A DNA stretch of 51,058 nucleotides from Zhongshania aliphaticivorans (GTDB lineage: Bacteria; Pseudomonadota; Gammaproteobacteria; Pseudomonadales; Spongiibacteraceae), in assembly GCF_902705855.1 (NCBI RefSeq), contig NZ_CACSIJ010000003.1:1-51058 (forward strand). The letters run 5' to 3'. Below the pieces are notes generated by a model that saw only the letters and a list, made by a program, of their open reading frames with translations, had not been told where the DNA came from and did no database searches. Within the stretch, counting starts at the first letter, position 1; each line of letters opens with the position of its first letter. This document shows, in pieces, positions 17,380 through 25,119 of this stretch. Made by a program: the position numbers and the translations under genes.

Positions 17380-17862
17380 TTACTCAGCTTTAGCAGCAGC
17401 TTTTTTCACAGGCGCTTTGCGAACGGCTTTCGCTTTGGGCGCGGCGGCAGGGGCTTTAGCAGCAACAGCAGGCTTACTTGCCTTGGTTAAAGCATCAACT
17501 TTCTTGCTTAAGGCGTCGAGCTTCTTTTCTAAACGTTGCATGTCATCTGCGCTGGCAGTATGACCAAAGCCAAGGCTAGCACGCATTTTACTGATGCGTT
17601 CTTCAATCGATATAGTTTTACCGATGCTAGTAACTTCGCCGAGCTTTTCGCGAGCTTGGCTTTCAAGGCGGCTGCCTTTGTCTACCAAATCGGTGAATAA
17701 ACGTGGGGTTTCTTTGCTGGCTTTCTCATAACGGTCGTGAGCTTCGTCGTAAGCACGGCCGTAAGCGCCAAGACCGGCAAGCCAAATGCTTTTTGCCAGT
17801 TCACTAGCCTGATTGGTTACTTCTTTAAGGTCTTGCAGGCTTTTTTTACTGTCTTTGCTCAT
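17380..17862 (-). CDS. phaF: Phasin, PhaF-like with histone-like tail
   Basis: This protein coats PHA storage granules. It has 160 residues from ATG 17862, chosen over ATG 17874 because GGAGA (17868-17872) lies 5 bases before it. The N-terminal phasin domain contains ASELAKSIWLAGLGAYGRA and PRLFTDLVDKGSRLE, the family hallmarks. A coiled-coil segment (about 105-125, MQRLEKKLDALSKKVDAL) follows. The C-terminus is an Ala/Lys/Pro-rich tail (about 128-160) like the histone H1-like tail of PhaF, which binds DNA and helps partition granules at division. It is 182 bases downstream of the second phasin gene, with a terminator in between. Confidence 0.88.
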   Translation of the reverse strand: MSKDSKKSLQDLKEVTNQASELAKSIWLAGLGAYGRAYDEAHDRYEKASKETPRLFTDLVDKGSRLESQAREKLGEVTSIGKTISIEERISKMRASLGFGHTASADDMQRLEKKLDALSKKVDALTKASKPAVAAKAPAAAPKAKAVRKAPVKKAAAKAE

Positions 17863-17867
17863 GGTTT

Positions 17868-17872
17868 TCTCC
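17868..17872 (-). promoter_or_regulatory. Ribosome-binding site deciding the phaF-like start
   Basis: GGAGA on the minus strand, 5 bases before the ATG at 17862. The upstream ATG (17874) overlaps this site and has none of its own. Confidence 0.75.
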
Positions 17873-17952
17873 ATTGCAAATGGGTCACTGAATAGAATGG
17901 TAAATAATCGTTGTTAACTACCAATCTGAAACTTGTTCTGCGCTCGAGTATG

Positions 17953-17985
17953 AAAAAAGCACGATGGCCAATTGGCGCATCGTGC
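17953..17985 (-). terminator. Rho-independent terminator after the second phasin gene
   Basis: On the minus strand GCACGATG pairs with CATCGTGC (17985-17978 with 17966-17959). The loop itself contains the palindrome GCCAATTGGC, and six T residues follow (17958-17953). A textbook intrinsic terminator, so the phaF-like gene downstream needs its own promoter or read-through. Confidence 0.85.
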
Positions 17986-18043
17986 AAAAGCATAGGTGAG
18001 ATACAGACCTAGGATTTGATGCCTTAAGACAGGCATCGAATGC

Positions 18044-18520
18044 TTACGATGCGGTGGCTTCAGCTACGGCTTCAACAGCGTCATCGGCACTGCGAGAAAC
18101 TTTGCTTTTTACTTTCTCAAAGCCTTCGCGCAGGGTTTTCATTTGACCTTCAACAGCCGCATTGCTTTCACTTTTCAGTTCTTCAAATTTAGCAATGGCC
18201 TGTGATTTAGAGTCTTTAAACTTGCTAACGACTTGTGACTTGCCGTCTTCAATTTTGCTAGTTAATTGGATTTTGCTTTCTTCAAATTTAGAAAGCGTGT
18301 CGCTTTGTACTTTCTCGCCGCGAGCTACCAAGCTGTCGAAAAATTCGTTGCGCTTGCTGTAAGCGTCTTTGCATTTGCTTTCAGTTTCTTTAAGCTTGGC
18401 TTCAGTTTGCTTCAGCAGATCCTGGCTTTGTTCAAACACTTTACCGGCCAGACCAAGGTTTGCTAGAAATACTTCTTTTGCTAGCGCGTTGGCTTTTTCG
18501 ATTTTGCTTGCTTCAGTCAT
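18044..18520 (-). CDS. Phasin-like protein with 11-residue repeats
   Basis: This 158-residue, almost wholly helical, charged protein has a phasin-like N-terminus (EKANALAKEVFLANLGLAGKVFEQ; compare the IWLAGLGAYGRA motif of its neighbour) and FFDSLVARGEKV. Residues 77-120 are four consecutive 11-residue repeats: SKFEESKIQLT, SKIEDGKSQVV, SKFKDSKSQAI, AKFEELKSESN. It lacks the Ala/Lys/Pro tail of PhaF and so matches PhaI in organisation. AGGA stands 7 bases before the ATG. It has its own terminator and is the first gene of the minus-strand phasin series; the divergent hydrolase starts 311 bases away. Confidence 0.78.
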   Translation of the reverse strand: MTEASKIEKANALAKEVFLANLGLAGKVFEQSQDLLKQTEAKLKETESKCKDAYSKRNEFFDSLVARGEKVQSDTLSKFEESKIQLTSKIEDGKSQVVSKFKDSKSQAIAKFEELKSESNAAVEGQMKTLREGFEKVKSKVSRSADDAVEAVAEATAS

Positions 18521-18830
18521 TCTGATGTCCTCATCTAAAAATTAGGGGTTTATGAAAAATCCAGCTCAGCTAGGACTGCATAAACTCGCTGATTGAAACC
18601 AAGGTTACGGATAAAAATTAGAAACCGCATACTAAAAACGAATTTAGCTCCGTGATTCCCCTTATTTTCTTCATTATTTAATCTTCGCTACTGTAATTAC
18701 TCGATAAATCCAGATTGCACCGCTGCCAATATTGCGGTTATATAGTTGTTACTTTATGTGGGCCTTGCTGTTTGAGGTTTGCCCCAGCTGTATTAAGCGG
18801 GTCGCCGCTTCGATCGTTTGAGGGGACAAA
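18521..18830. promoter_or_regulatory. 310-bp divergent intergenic region between phasin and hydrolase genes
   Basis: No ORF of note. It must hold the promoters of the phasin gene (minus) and the alpha/beta hydrolase (plus), and it is AT-rich around 18600-18740. A 6-bp hairpin (AAGCGG 18795-18800 with CCGCTT 18805-18810, loop GTCG) falls in the hydrolase leader just before the AGGGG ribosome site. I could not identify a PhaD operator. Confidence 0.5.
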
Positions 18831-19634
18831 ATGAATAATAAGAACAATCTTGAGCGTGTTGCTAGCGTCAGCGCGCCGAGTATTTTCAATACCGCCAAAG
18901 AATTGCGGGTTATTTTTGAGATGTTGGCTTTGGCATCGTTTCGGTCGCGCCTAGACAGCATTAAGTGTGGTGACGGGCACCCCGTCGTTGTCGCGCCTTC
19001 ATTTATGACCGGCGACGGTGGTACCGCCGCGCTGCGTACATTTTTACGGCGTTCTGGTTTTGCTGCCTACGGTTGGGAGCAGGGCCGGAATACGGGCTTG
19101 CGCGAGCAGGTGTATCTCAACTTTGAACGCCATATTAAGGATTTAGCTGCACGCTACGGTAAGAAAGTAAGCGTGGTGGGTTGGAGTTTAGGTGGGGTTT
19201 ATGCGCGAACTGCTGCAAATAAAAATCCAGATCATATTCGTCAAGTTATTACCTTAGGCTCGCCAATTCATATTCCAGATATGAGTGGCGTAACCGGCCC
19301 AGTATTGAAATTGTATGAAATGCTAAATCCCGGTGCGATGACCGATCCGATGTTGGAATGGGGCGATTGCTGGCGCGATACCCCTAAGGTTCCTTCCACG
19401 GCGATCTATAGTGAGGGCGACGGTATTGTCGATTGGAATCTGTGTGTTGATAAAGATTTGGCGGCTCATACCGAAAATCTGCGGGTGCCGGGCAGTCACG
19501 TTGGTCTAACCCACAATTTGGCTGTGATGTACGCGGTTGCGGAACGTTTGGCTCAGCGAGAAGGGCACTGGCGTCCCTTTGATTTAAGTGGTTTAAGAGG
19601 TCGCGTTTACGGCCGAACTCCCGCAATTGCCTAG
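18831..19634 (+). CDS. Alpha/beta hydrolase (lipase-like) beside the phasin genes
   Basis: This 267-residue cytoplasmic alpha/beta hydrolase has the nucleophile elbow VVGWSLGG at Ser119. The probable acid is in YSEGDGIVDW (about Asp202) and the His in VPGSHVGLTHN (about 228). PVVVAPSFMTGDGGT forms the oxyanion region. There is no signal peptide. Position opposite the phasin genes suggests action on acyl esters or PHA-derived oligomers, but it lacks the lipase-box form typical of extracellular PHA depolymerases and is not recognisably PhaZ. AGGGGACAAA precedes the ATG. Confidence 0.8.
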   Translation: MNNKNNLERVASVSAPSIFNTAKELRVIFEMLALASFRSRLDSIKCGDGHPVVVAPSFMTGDGGTAALRTFLRRSGFAAYGWEQGRNTGLREQVYLNFERHIKDLAARYGKKVSVVGWSLGGVYARTAANKNPDHIRQVITLGSPIHIPDMSGVTGPVLKLYEMLNPGAMTDPMLEWGDCWRDTPKVPSTAIYSEGDGIVDWNLCVDKDLAAHTENLRVPGSHVGLTHNLAVMYAVAERLAQREGHWRPFDLSGLRGRVYGRTPAIA

Positions 19635-19653
19635 TGTCAGCAGACCCTACTAT

Positions 19654-20856
19654 CTATTTTTCTTGTAGCAGCTGCTCTAGGCAATGCTCTTTAATGCCAT
19701 AAAAGCGTTTTAGATGGGCGATTTGCGCTAAGACTTCGCCGTTATCACGGGGCTGTGAGCGCTTTTGAGCCAAAATCATTTTGTTTTTATTGGTATGTTC
19801 CAGCGATATAAACTCAAAAACCTGAGTGTCGTAACCGTTCGCTTCAAGTAGCAAGGCGCGCAAGCCGTCGGTGACCATTTCTGCTTCTTGCCCTAGATGA
19901 ATGCCATGTTGTAATAGCGGTGCGAGTATTGACGGGCTTTTCAGCTGGGGGCGAATCTGTTTGTGGCAGCATGGCGAGCACATAATGATGTTGGCTTTGC
20001 TGCGAATCCCCATATTAATTGCGTAGTCGGTGGCGGTGTCGCAGGCGTGTAGTGCAATCATGATATTGATATTTTGTGCCGCGAAATGCTGAACATCCCC
20101 TTGCTCAAATTTAATGCCGTCGAGGTTTAGCTTGGCGGCGGTTTGATTGCATAAATCGACCAAGTTCTGCCGCAGTTCTACACCAGTGACTTGCGGTTTA
20201 ATGGCTAGGCTGTCGTTAAGATAGTCGTGGACTGCAAAGGTTAGATAGGCTTTGCCAGAACCGAAGTCGGCAATATGAACTTCTGCTTGCTTTGTGAGAC
20301 CGGTGTTTTCGATCGCGCCTGATAGTACCTCTATAAACTTATTGATCTGTTTCCATTTGCGGGACATGGCCGGAACGATTTGGCCTTGGGCGTCGGTGAC
20401 ACCTAGCGCCGTTAAATAGGGACGGTCTTGCTTAACGAAGCGGTTTTTCTCACGGTTGTGTGACAAATGCGCATTGGCTTCGGGCTTCGCCTTAGTGGTT
20501 TCAGAGCGATGCTCACTGAGCAGCGCCTTACCTTTCTTGCTAAAGCGCAGCTGAATTTCTGCCGATTGGCTGACGAGGTGAGCGTTTTTAAAGTCCGCTC
20601 CCAGCCATTGTGATAACAGTACGAGAGACTCGTCGAGACTGAGATTTTTGGTGATGTGATTGGTTTGATATTCGTAGAGAAAAGACAGTAGCAAGTTGTT
20701 TTTAATGAGCACGGGGCGCACGGTTATGCGCTTTAGCTCGCTGTCATCGCCCTGATATTTTGACAAGACTAGGCGTTGAAGCATGCCGTTATTGAATGCC
20801 TGCTGGTATTGATCACGAAAGTATTGGATCTCTTCAGGCGTGTTAGTGATGGACAT
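19654..20856 (-). CDS. Class I SAM-dependent methyltransferase, Methyltransf_32 type
   Basis: The protein has 400 residues. The N-terminal 130 residues are of unknown fold. The methyltransferase domain includes the SAM loop ADFGSGKAYLTFAVHDYL (about 196-213), GVELRQNLVDLCN and a later IIMCSPCCHKQIR. This last Cys-Pro-Cys-Cys-His motif is characteristic of the Methyltransf_32/GSTCD-C-like group, some members of which are RNA methyltransferases. The substrate is not known. It lies downstream of pckA on the same strand, separated by pckA's terminator, and ends 19 bases from the convergent hydrolase. Confidence 0.8.
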   Translation of the reverse strand: MSITNTPEEIQYFRDQYQQAFNNGMLQRLVLSKYQGDDSELKRITVRPVLIKNNLLLSFLYEYQTNHITKNLSLDESLVLLSQWLGADFKNAHLVSQSAEIQLRFSKKGKALLSEHRSETTKAKPEANAHLSHNREKNRFVKQDRPYLTALGVTDAQGQIVPAMSRKWKQINKFIEVLSGAIENTGLTKQAEVHIADFGSGKAYLTFAVHDYLNDSLAIKPQVTGVELRQNLVDLCNQTAAKLNLDGIKFEQGDVQHFAAQNINIMIALHACDTATDYAINMGIRSKANIIMCSPCCHKQIRPQLKSPSILAPLLQHGIHLGQEAEMVTDGLRALLLEANGYDTQVFEFISLEHTNKNKMILAQKRSQPRDNGEVLAQIAHLKRFYGIKEHCLEQLLQEK

Positions 20857-20942
20857 GAGCTACCTAAGTTTGGAATTTGCCAAAGGGCTGAAACAGTAAT
20901 TGCAGACAGTATAGTGCAAGGGCAGTGTATTTTGTTCAGACG

Positions 20943-20967
20943 AAAAAAAGGGCAGCCACGCTGCCCT
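20943..20967 (-). terminator. Rho-independent terminator of pckA
   Basis: On the minus strand AGGGCAGC pairs with GCTGCCCT (20967-20960 with 20956-20949) around a 3-base loop and runs into seven T residues (20949-20943). It lies 20 bases after the pckA stop. Confidence 0.9.
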
Positions 20968-20987
20968 CTTCAGCACTATCGGTTTGC

Positions 20988-22538
20988 TTAGGCTTTAGGG
21001 CCGGCTGCGATAATGGCGTCAGAAACATCAAACTTCTTAATGTTTTCTTGGAACAGCTTAGCAAGTTTACTGGCTTCGGTGTCGTAAGCGTCAGCATCGC
21101 CCCACGCTTTACGTGGGTTGATGTACTTGTCGTCTACGCCAGGAATAGACTTAGGAATGGTTAAGTTCAGTGCTTCTAGCGTCTCGGTTTCTGCGCCGAT
21201 CAGTACACCGTTTTGTGCAGCGGCAACCACTGCGCGGGTTACTGGGATCGGGAAGCGTGAGCCAGTGCCGCCAGAGGCACCTGAGCCACCAGTCCAGCCA
21301 GTGTTGATCAGATAGACTTGTGAATCGAAGTCGTCAATACGCTTCATTAACAGTTCTGCGTATTCGCCAGCTGCGCGTGGCATAAACGGTGCGCCGAAGC
21401 AGGTAGAGAACGTGGGGTGAATACCCGCTTCTGCACCAAGCTCAGTAGAGCCAACGCGTGCGGTGTAGCCACTGAGGAAGTGGAATGCCGCAGCTTCTTT
21501 AGACAGAATCGAAATTGGTGGAATAACACCAGAGACGTCGCAAGTGAGGAAGATAACAGTTTTCGGTTCGCCAGCAGCATTTTCAATAACGCGCTTATCA
21601 ACATTTTCTAGCGGATAGCAGCAGCGGCCATTTTCGGTCAGGCTGGTATCGTCGTAGTCAGCGTGGCGGGTGTCTTCGCCAATCACTACGTTTTCTACAA
21701 TAGAGCCAAAGCGGATGGCATCCCAAATAATGGGTTCATTTTTTTGGCTAAGATTAATGGTTTTTGCGTAGCAGCCGCCTTCAATATTGAAAACAGAGCC
21801 CTTTGCCCAGCCGTGTTCGTCATCGCCGATCAAATAGCAGCTTGGGTCAGCAGACAGGGTGGTTTTGCCCGTGCCAGAAAGACCGAAGAACAAGGTGGTT
21901 TTACCTTCTTCGTCAACATTCGCCGAGCAGTGCATTGGCATAACGTCTTTTTCTGGCAGCAGGAAGTTCTGCACAGAGAACATCGCTTTTTTCATCTCGC
22001 CTGCGTAACGCATACCGGCTAGCAATACTTTGCGCTGTGCGAAATTGATAATAACGCAGCCATCAGAGTTGGTGCCGTCGCGCTCAGGTTCGCAAACAAA
22101 GCCAGCGCAGTTGAGGATAGTCCACTCTTCCTTGCCTTTAGGGTTGTATTTGCTTGGGCGTACAAACATATTGCGGCCAAACAGGCTCTGCCATGCAGTC
22201 TGGGTGTTAACAACAACGGGAATGTAGTGATCTTCGTGGGCGCCAACGTGCAGGTTGGAAACAAAGCTGTCGTGGTCTGCGAGGTAGTCTTGTACGCGAT
22301 CCCACAGGGCGTCAAATTTTGCGCCGTCGAAGGGACGGTTTACGCTGGTCCAGTCAATAGAATCTGAAGTAGAGGGCTCTTGCACGATGTAGCGGTCGCC
22401 GGGTGAGCGGCCGGTGCGTTTGCCGGTAGTGACTACCAGTGCGCCGGTGTCTGCCAGTTGGCCTTCGCCACGGCTCAGTGCCTGCTCAATCAATTGCGCG
22501 GGGGTTAAATCTCTGTAAATCGTCGTTTCAGCACTCAT
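20988..22538 (-). CDS. pckA: Phosphoenolpyruvate carboxykinase (ATP)
   Basis: PckA converts oxaloacetate plus ATP to phosphoenolpyruvate, the entry to gluconeogenesis from acids and fats. The frame is open to 22640, but AGGAA (22547-22551) lies 8 bases before ATG 22538, giving 516 residues, the usual length. [21 protein letters not shown] lies at the N-terminus, the P-loop is [16 protein letters not shown], metal-binding LIGDDEHGW follows, and [20 protein letters not shown] is near the C-terminus. Together with hslO, hslR and yrfG it repeats the gene order of enterics. A strong terminator follows. Confidence 0.96.
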   Translation of the reverse strand: MSAETTIYRDLTPAQLIEQALSRGEGQLADTGALVVTTGKRTGRSPGDRYIVQEPSTSDSIDWTSVNRPFDGAKFDALWDRVQDYLADHDSFVSNLHVGAHEDHYIPVVVNTQTAWQSLFGRNMFVRPSKYNPKGKEEWTILNCAGFVCEPERDGTNSDGCVIINFAQRKVLLAGMRYAGEMKKAMFSVQNFLLPEKDVMPMHCSANVDEEGKTTLFFGLSGTGKTTLSADPSCYLIGDDEHGWAKGSVFNIEGGCYAKTINLSQKNEPIIWDAIRFGSIVENVVIGEDTRHADYDDTSLTENGRCCYPLENVDKRVIENAAGEPKTVIFLTCDVSGVIPPISILSKEAAAFHFLSGYTARVGSTELGAEAGIHPTFSTCFGAPFMPRAAGEYAELLMKRIDDFDSQVYLINTGWTGGSGASGGTGSRFPIPVTRAVVAAAQNGVLIGAETETLEALNLTIPKSIPGVDDKYINPRKAWGDADAYDTEASKLAKLFQENIKKFDVSDAIIAAGPKA

Positions 22539-22546
22539 TCTCTGTT

Positions 22547-22551
22547 TTCCT
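22547..22551 (-). promoter_or_regulatory. Ribosome-binding site deciding the pckA start
   Basis: AGGAA on the minus strand, 8 bases before ATG 22538. The in-frame start at 22640 would add 34 residues that do not resemble PckA. Confidence 0.75.
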
Positions 22552-22709
22552 GTCACGTAATCCTGAGAGCAGCCTGGGTCTAGCAGCGGGGTCGGAGAGC
22601 AAGGAGAACCCCCATAGTGGCTGGTAATTTGGGGCGCCATTATTACAAAAAAGCCATAGTAGCGCTAACGTTTGCTAGCATAAATCTGCGTTTGGGTAAT
22701 TTTGCAGAA

Positions 22710-23561
22710 TTAATGTCGCGTAATACGGGTACTTTCATCGAACATCGCGGCGATATCAGACGGGCTAAATTGGTATAAGCGGTTGCAGAATTCACAGTTG
22801 GTTTCTACTAAACCCAATTCAAGAACGATGTCGTTGAGTTCGCTTTGCCCAATCGACATGAGTGCCTTTTCTACTCGTTCGCGATTGCATTGGCAGCGTG
22901 CAATTAGGGGCTTGGCTTCAAATAAGCGCACCGCATCTTGGTGATATAGCCGGTAAAGCAGTCCATCCGCATCTAGTGAAAGGAGTTCTTCGCTTTTGAT
23001 GGTGTCGGCAATGGTGGTGAGGTGTTGCCACCGATCTTTGTCTGGGGTCTTGCTGGGAAGCTCTTGTAACATTAGACCGGCGGCACTGTTGGCGTCGGCA
23101 CCAAGCCAAATACGGGTAGACAGCTGCTCGCTTTGTTCAAAATAAGTTTCTAAGCAGCGTGCCAAGCTTTCGCCATCTAGGCTGACGATGCCTTGGTAGC
23201 GTTTGCCGTGTTTGGGGTCAATCGTCATGGCGAGCTGACCATTGCCAATCAGGGTTTTAAAGTCGAGGCTCATGGCTTCATTCGCGTCGCGAGCGATGGC
23301 ACGCAGTTCACGCTCAGAATTTGCCTCGGCCATAATAAGTGGCACTTCGCCGTCGCCACGAACTTGTAGTATCAAGGACCCTTCAAATTTTATGGTTGCG
23401 CTAAGCAGGCTGGCGGCGGCCAGAAACTCGCCTAGCAAATTCGCGACACCCGGCGGGTAGTGGTGAATATTGAGGATGTCTTGGTAGCTTTTTTCTAGGC
23501 GGACGTGTTCACCGCGAACGTCGGTTTTGTCAAAAATAAAGCGGCTGATTGTGTCGCTCAT
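22710..23561 (-). CDS. hslO: Redox-regulated chaperone Hsp33
   Basis: Hsp33 is a holdase switched on by oxidation. The zinc-binding redox switch near the C-terminus is complete: CQC (in ARCQCNRERV) and CEFC (in ETNCEFCNRLYQF). Conserved N-terminal features include FDKTDVRGEHVRL and GEFLAAASLLSATIKFEGSL. Start 23561 (MSDTISRFIFD) fits family length at 283 residues; the frame extends to 23597 without a better ribosome site. It follows hslR after 56 bases and precedes pckA by 171. Confidence 0.93.
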   Translation of the reverse strand: MSDTISRFIFDKTDVRGEHVRLEKSYQDILNIHHYPPGVANLLGEFLAAASLLSATIKFEGSLILQVRGDGEVPLIMAEANSERELRAIARDANEAMSLDFKTLIGNGQLAMTIDPKHGKRYQGIVSLDGESLARCLETYFEQSEQLSTRIWLGADANSAAGLMLQELPSKTPDKDRWQHLTTIADTIKSEELLSLDADGLLYRLYHQDAVRLFEAKPLIARCQCNRERVEKALMSIGQSELNDIVLELGLVETNCEFCNRLYQFSPSDIAAMFDESTRITRH

Positions 23562-23617
23562 GAGCGTAGGGGATTCCGTGACTGAAGTGGCGCGCAATTA
23601 TACCGTTTCTGCCTCGA

Positions 23618-24025
23618 TTAGTCTGTGTCGGAGACTATTCGCTGAAAGCGATGAATCTGTCGGCGCTGCTTTTTGTTGGGCCGCTCTGGGTGAGCGAATG
23701 CTGAGCCTAGGGCTTTACGCTCAGCGGCTTGCTGTGCTCTTTGCTCGATACTTTCAGGTGTTTCTTCGTACAGCAGGGCGGCTTCCGGTGCGCCACGCCG
23801 CTGGTCAGACAGCGCGATAATCGTGACGACTTTGGTGTCGAAGCCGACTCTAAGGCTTAACTCAGCGCCTATTTGTACTTCTTTGCTGACTTTGCAGCGG
23901 TCACCATTGTACTGAACTTTGCCACCCTCGATGGCTTGTTTCGCTAAGCTGCGGGTTTTGTAAAAACGTGCGGCCCATAGCCATTTGTCGAGACGGATGC
24001 CGCTTGTGGGAGGTATTTGTGCCAT
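23618..24025 (-). CDS. hslR: Heat-shock protein 15, S4 RNA-binding domain
   Basis: Hsp15 binds free 50S subunits carrying nascent chains, helping to recycle stalled ribosomes. It has 135 residues with an S4 domain at the N-terminus: RLDKWLWAARFYKTRSLAKQAIEGGKVQYNG. A basic C-terminal tail has RPNKKQRRQIHRF. Length and layout match E. coli HslR. It lies 14 bases downstream of yrfG on the same strand. Confidence 0.93.
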   Translation of the reverse strand: MAQIPPTSGIRLDKWLWAARFYKTRSLAKQAIEGGKVQYNGDRCKVSKEVQIGAELSLRVGFDTKVVTIIALSDQRRGAPEAALLYEETPESIEQRAQQAAERKALGSAFAHPERPNKKQRRQIHRFQRIVSDTD

Positions 24026-24039
24026 ATCAATTTTATGCG

Positions 24040-24708
24040 TCAGAGAGTTCGAGGTGGGATAGGTAGAATTTCTGCGAAACTTAGTACCGCAGGATAGTCC
24101 AAGGCGTCACGCACAGCTTGTTGGCTATCGGGTTGGCGTAGTGTAAGTAAATGCTGGATACCAAAATGGGCCGCCGCATCTAACACCGTGGCGGTATCGT
24201 CGACCAACAGCGTGCGCGCGGGATCAAAATGCCAATGTTGTTGGAGCTGGCGCCAAAAATCTGGATCTTCTTTGGGTTTGCCGAAGTCGTGAGAACTGAT
24301 GATTTTGCTAATGTGCTGCCCAAGATCGGTGTGTTCGAGCTTGAGATCTAGACTGCCCTGATGGGCATTGGTGACTAGCCACGTTTCGCAATGACTGGCG
24401 TTGAGCGCATTCAGAAAATCTTTGGTACTGGGATGGGGGGCGATTAGGTGGGTCACTTCGCGCTTAAGTGCAACAATATCGACCTTAAGTTGAGTTGACC
24501 AATAGTCTAAGCAATACCAGTTTAGCGAGCCCTTTTCCGCCATAATTTGCTGCATTAGCTGTTCGCTAATGGTTTCTGGATTACCGCCATGTATTTGTGC
24601 ATAGCGGAGCGGAAGATGTTGGGTCCAAAAGAAGTTGTCGTAGTGTAGGTCTAGTAGCGTGCCATCCATATCGAGGAGGACGGTGTCTATCGCTTGCCAG
24701 TTAATCAT
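24040..24708 (-). CDS. yrfG: GMP/IMP nucleotidase, HAD family
   Basis: This 222-residue HAD-superfamily phosphatase has motif I LLDMDGTLLDLHYDN, motif II TWLVTNAH, and motifs III/IV KPKEDPDFW and LLVDDTATVLDAA. It matches YrfG in size and start (a VLLDMDGT strand near residue 10), and YrfG in E. coli dephosphorylates GMP and IMP. The position directly upstream of hslR supports the assignment. The short gene at 24735-24914 lies 26 bases upstream on the same strand. Confidence 0.9.
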   Translation of the reverse strand: MINWQAIDTVLLDMDGTLLDLHYDNFFWTQHLPLRYAQIHGGNPETISEQLMQQIMAEKGSLNWYCLDYWSTQLKVDIVALKREVTHLIAPHPSTKDFLNALNASHCETWLVTNAHQGSLDLKLEHTDLGQHISKIISSHDFGKPKEDPDFWRQLQQHWHFDPARTLLVDDTATVLDAAAHFGIQHLLTLRQPDSQQAVRDALDYPAVLSFAEILPIPPRTL

Positions 24709-24734
24709 AAGGTGCCATAGTTTATGGCACTGGC

Positions 24735-24914
24735 TTAATTAGAGACCCGCGCCGGATTCAATTTCATGCTGACGGCATCGCGCATATCGATAACTTCAGC
24801 GTAGTTTACGTTTAACCACCACTCGGCGCGTTTGCTGCCAAACTGGCTTATTGCGTTTAGGTTGCGACGTATTTCTTGGAATATTACGCTGTCTTGCTTG
24901 CCTGAACCATTCAT
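24735..24914 (-). CDS. Small 59-residue protein, unknown, upstream of yrfG
   Basis: This ORF runs from ATG 24914 to TAA 24735, with a good ribosome site GAGGG (24923-24927) 8 bases before the start. The product is 59 residues, soluble, partly helical, with two adjacent Trp (RAEWWLNVNYAEV) and segments SVIFQEIRRNLNAISQFGS and VIDMRDAVSMKLNP. I do not recognise it. Strand, spacing (26 bases to yrfG) and ribosome site argue that it is real and the first gene of the yrfG-hslR-hslO unit. Confidence 0.6.
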   Translation of the reverse strand: MNGSGKQDSVIFQEIRRNLNAISQFGSKRAEWWLNVNYAEVIDMRDAVSMKLNPARVSN

Positions 24915-24922
24915 TGTTAAAA

Positions 24923-24927
24923 CCCTC
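24923..24927 (-). promoter_or_regulatory. Ribosome-binding site of the 59-residue ORF
   Basis: GAGGG on the minus strand, 8 bases before ATG 24914. Confidence 0.55.
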
Positions 24928-25119
24928 GTGCTCCAATGACTCGGTAGATTGTGCTTGCTGAGTGATCAAAGTACGGAGAGGGCCGTGTTTGGAGTATAGG
25001 GAAAACCACCTATTGAGTGAACCTACGTGTTGGAACTGTGAACAGGGTTTGATTTTAGTGTGTCACAGCGACAGCCGATGTCATCCCGCGCGGACAAATT
25101 CGGCTATCGCTGGTCGGTA

